Below the pieces are notes generated by a model. That model was not told where the DNA came from. It made no database searches and saw only the letters and a program-made list of their open reading frames with translations. This document shows, one piece after another, positions 14,176-16,343 of a stretch of 16,343 nucleotides of DNA. A program made the position numbers and the translations under genes. The stretch comes from Gemmatimonadota bacterium (GTDB lineage: Bacteria > Gemmatimonadota > Gemmatimonadetes > Gemmatimonadales > GWC2-71-9): positions 1 through 16,343 of the forward strand of contig JAEHDT010000016.1 in NCBI GenBank assembly GCA_016880225.1, read 5' to 3'. Every line of letters starts with the position of its first letter. Within the stretch, counting starts at the first letter, position 1.

Positions 14176-15422
14176 TGAGCGGCGATCCCGCGCTCGCTCC
14201 GATCGCCGCCAAGGTCGAGCGCGGTGAGCGGCTGTCCCGCGACGACGCCCTCGCCCTGTTTCAGTCCCACGATCTGCTGACCATCGGCCGGCTCGCCGAC
14301 CAGGCGAACCGGCGCAGAAACGGCGACCGCGTGTTCTTCGCCGCCAACCAGCACATCAACCCGACGAACGTATGCGTGCTGCGGAACACCTGCGTGTTCT
14401 GCTCGTTCGCGCGGATGCCGCAGGAGGACGGCGCCTACACCCGTAGCCTCGAGGACGTGTTCGCCGAAGCCGACGCGGCGCGCGACAACCCCACCCGCGA
14501 ATTCCACATCGTGGGAGGGCTGCATCCCAAGCTCCGGCTCGCCTACTACGTGGACATGTTCCGCGGCCTGAAACAGCGCCACCCGGACGTCCAGATCAAG
14601 GCGCTCACGGCCGTCGAGGTCGCCCACCTCGCGCGTATCGAGCGGCTGTCGGTGCGCGAAGTGCTCGCCGCCATGAAAGAGGCGGGGGTCACGACCCTCC
14701 CGGGCGGCGGCGCCGAGGTGTTCAGCCCTGCCGCCCGCGTTACGATCGCCGACCGGAAGCTGTCGGGCGAGGAATGGCTGGCGGTGCACCGCGAAGCGCA
14801 CCGGCTCGGCCTCCCCTCCAATTGCACGATGCTGTACGGGCACGTGGAGACCATGGCCGACCGCGTGGACCACCTGCTCGCGCTGCGGGCCCTCCAGGAC
14901 GAGACGGGAGGCTTCCTCACCTACATCCCCCTCGCCTACCACCCCGACCACAACGAGCTGGGGGAGGCGCTGGGCCGCACCGGCACCGCAACGTCGGGCT
15001 TCGACGACCTGAAGAACATCGCCGTGGGCCGGCTCGTGCTCGACAACATCCCGCACGTGAAGACCCACTGGCCCATGGTGACGCCATTCATCTCGCAGGT
15101 CGCGCTGACCTTCGGGTGCGACGACCTGGAGGGCACAGTGGTGTTCGAGCGGGTCTACCACGAAGCCGGCGCCGGCACGCCGATGTGGCTCTCGTACGAT
15201 CAGATCGTAGGGTTGATCCGGGGCGCGGGGAAGGAGCCCGTGGAGCGCGACTCGCTGTACCAGATCGTGCGCACCTTCGAAGACTGGGTGCCAGGGCAGG
15301 CGTCGGCCCGGCCGGAGGGCCCGGAAGGCCCGACGTTCGCGATCGCCCACAGACCGCAGGCCCAGGCCCGGGGTGGCCGTAAGCTGCCCGTGCTGTCGGG
15401 CGCCGTGGACGGGGCCGAATGA
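14175..15422 (+). CDS. mqnE: Aminofutalosine synthase, radical SAM enzyme of the futalosine menaquinone pathway
   Basis: A radical SAM enzyme of 415 residues that joins the MqnA product, 3-(1-carboxyvinyloxy)benzoate, to a SAM-derived adenosyl radical to give aminofutalosine. Recognised by INPTNVC with the downstream iron-sulphur cysteines, FHIVGGLHP, ALTAVEVAHLA, LPGGGAEVFSP, SGEEWLAVHREAHRLGL, MLYGHVET, RALQDETGGF and the LDNIPHVK end. These fit MqnE better than its relative MqnC. The cluster-binding cysteines are Cys67, Cys73 and Cys76, a CX5CX2C spacing rather than the usual CX3CX2C. The tail past about residue 375 is Pro/Gly/Ala-rich, and the protein is somewhat longer than typical members. 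The ATG shares one base with the fabF stop (TGATG), and mqnA overlaps its end by 4 bases. Confidence 0.9.
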   Translation: MSGDPALAPIAAKVERGERLSRDDALALFQSHDLLTIGRLADQANRRRNGDRVFFAANQHINPTNVCVLRNTCVFCSFARMPQEDGAYTRSLEDVFAEADAARDNPTREFHIVGGLHPKLRLAYYVDMFRGLKQRHPDVQIKALTAVEVAHLARIERLSVREVLAAMKEAGVTTLPGGGAEVFSPAARVTIADRKLSGEEWLAVHREAHRLGLPSNCTMLYGHVETMADRVDHLLALRALQDETGGFLTYIPLAYHPDHNELGEALGRTGTATSGFDDLKNIAVGRLVLDNIPHVKTHWPMVTPFISQVALTFGCDDLEGTVVFERVYHEAGAGTPMWLSYDQIVGLIRGAGKEPVERDSLYQIVRTFEDWVPGQASARPEGPEGPTFAIAHRPQAQARGGRKLPVLSGAVDGAE

Positions 15423-16240
15423 GACTGGGCCGTATCGGCTACATCAACTGCTACCCGGTGTACGGGGCGATCGACCGGGGCGTCACGCCGCTCGCGGCCG
15501 AACTCGTGACCGGCACCCCCTCCGAGCTGAACGATCTGCTCGCGGCCGGCGAGCTCGACGTTTCGGTCGTGAGCGCGGTCGAGTACGCCCGCAACGCGAG
15601 CGATTACGTGCTGTTGCCCGATCTCGCCATTTCGTGCGACGGACCGGTCCGGAGCGTGGCGCTGTTCGCCAAGCGGCCCGCCGAGCGCCTCGACGGCGCC
15701 ACCGTGCTGCTCACCGCGTCGTCGCGCACCTCCGTCCACCTACTCGAGTTGCTCTGCGCGGACGTGTGGAAGGTGCGGCCGCGGTTCGCGCAGGCGCGCG
15801 CCGAGGCCGCCGACCTAGACGCCTTGGCGGGATTGCCGCACGAGGCCGTGCTGGTGATCGGCGATCCGGCGTTGCTGCTATCCGCCCGCCGCTCCTACGA
15901 ATTCCACTACGACCTGGGCGAGGCGTGGAAGCGCTGGACCGGCCTGCCGTTCGTGTTCGCCGTGTGGGCCGCGCGCCGCGGGGTCGACGCGCGCGCGGTG
16001 CGCGCCGTGCACCGGACCCTGCTCGCGGCTCGCGACTGGGGGCTCGCGCACCTGGACGTCCTCGCGGACGCCGCGTCCCACGCCAGCGGCGTGGCCGTGG
16101 CGGACTGCCGCAGCTACTTGGCGGGCCTCGACTATGCCCTGACGTACAAGCATCTCGCCGGGCTCACCGATTTCTTCCGCCGGCTCGCCGCCCGCGGCCT
16201 GGTCCCCGACGGATCGCTGCGCTTCCTGCAGGTGGCGTGA
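15419..16240 (+). CDS. mqnA: Chorismate dehydratase (MqnA)
   Basis: The first enzyme of the futalosine pathway, 273 residues, which dehydrates chorismate to 3-[(1-carboxyvinyl)oxy]benzoate. The fold is like a periplasmic binding protein but has no signal peptide, so it is cytoplasmic. Seen: the start RLGRIGYINCYPVYGAI, GTPSELNDLLAAGELDVSVVSAVEYA (about 32-57), SCDGPVRSVALF, SSRTSVHLLELL and the TGLPFVFAVWAAR block. These match MqnA rather than MqnD. Length is usual (about 270-280). The ATG overlaps the mqnE stop by 4 bases (ATGA), and the next gene's GTG overlaps its own stop, so the mqn genes are read as a coupled unit. Confidence 0.9.
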   Translation: MRLGRIGYINCYPVYGAIDRGVTPLAAELVTGTPSELNDLLAAGELDVSVVSAVEYARNASDYVLLPDLAISCDGPVRSVALFAKRPAERLDGATVLLTASSRTSVHLLELLCADVWKVRPRFAQARAEAADLDALAGLPHEAVLVIGDPALLLSARRSYEFHYDLGEAWKRWTGLPFVFAVWAARRGVDARAVRAVHRTLLAARDWGLAHLDVLADAASHASGVAVADCRSYLAGLDYALTYKHLAGLTDFFRRLAARGLVPDGSLRFLQVA

Positions 16241-16343
16241 CCGTGGTCGACCGCACGAGCCCCGAGTTCCGGTCCTACGTGGAGCTGTACGAGCGGGCCC
16301 CGCTGCTCGAGCTGGGGGGCCTCGCGGACGCGGCCCGGTGGCG
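16237..16343 (+). CDS. mqnC: Probable dehypoxanthine futalosine cyclase (MqnC), 5' fragment
   Basis: Only the first 35 codons lie in the window, and the frame runs off its end. The visible part ends in LYERAPLLELGGLADAARW, which resembles the N-terminal helix of the MqnC/MqnE radical SAM family (LFxxADLLxLGxLADAxRxR), as in the same region of the upstream mqnE. With mqnE and mqnA immediately upstream, MqnC, which cyclises dehypoxanthine futalosine, is the best guess. The iron-sulphur cysteines lie beyond the window, so another radical SAM enzyme remains possible. Start could be GTG 16237, overlapping the mqnA stop by 4 bases, or GTG 16243. Confidence 0.6.
   Translation, partial: MTVVDRTSPEFRSYVELYERAPLLELGGLADAARW

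Noticed and set aside
1..16343. CRISPR arrays, insertion sequences, prophage genes, tRNA or rRNA
   Set aside because: No direct repeat series, transposase-like products, terminal inverted repeats or RNA-gene signatures were seen; the window is almost fully occupied by housekeeping genes.

Overview
This is a gene-dense, high-GC (about 70% by eye) bacterial chromosome segment. All 18 recognisable genes lie on the plus strand, most overlapping or separated by only a few bases. The combination of divergent high-GC housekeeping genes, a Gram-negative-style fab cluster, and the futalosine (mqn) menaquinone route joined directly to fatty-acid synthesis suggests an environmental bacterium. I lean toward Gemmatimonadota, but this is an inference from gene order and sequence style and could not be tested by search. 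Ten of the 18 genes appear to start with GTG. Eight junctions use a 4-base start/stop overlap, seven of them GTGA.

Region 1 (40-8217) is sugar-phosphate and energy metabolism. It holds a phosphomannomutase/phosphoglucomutase, a divergent UPF0182 membrane protein, a carbamate kinase (arcC), succinyl-CoA synthetase beta and alpha (sucC, sucD), a PTS EIIA-CBS fusion protein, and nucleoside diphosphate kinase (ndk). From arcC through the EIIA-CBS gene each start overlaps the previous stop by 4 bases, so this block is probably one translationally coupled operon.

Region 2 (8226-14175) is the classical lipid-initiation cluster: DUF177/YceD, rpmF, plsX, fabH, fabD, fabG, acpP, fabF. It makes phospholipid precursors (PlsX), starts chains (FabH, FabD), and elongates them on ACP (FabG, FabF). 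A sigma70-like promoter sits in the 46-base gap before the YceD gene, placed so that the transcript would be nearly leaderless.

Region 3 (14175-end) is menaquinone synthesis by the futalosine pathway: mqnE, mqnA, and the first 35 codons of what is probably mqnC. mqnE starts on the last base of the fabF stop codon, so quinone synthesis appears to be read through from the fatty-acid operon.

I found no RNA genes, mobile elements, CRISPR arrays, repeats or convincing terminators, and no gap longer than 50 bases. No wholly new system is evident. The most interesting items are the EIIA-CBS fusion lodged between the succinyl-CoA synthetase and NDK genes, the unusual cysteine spacing in MqnE, the near-leaderless promoter, and the fab-mqn coupling.
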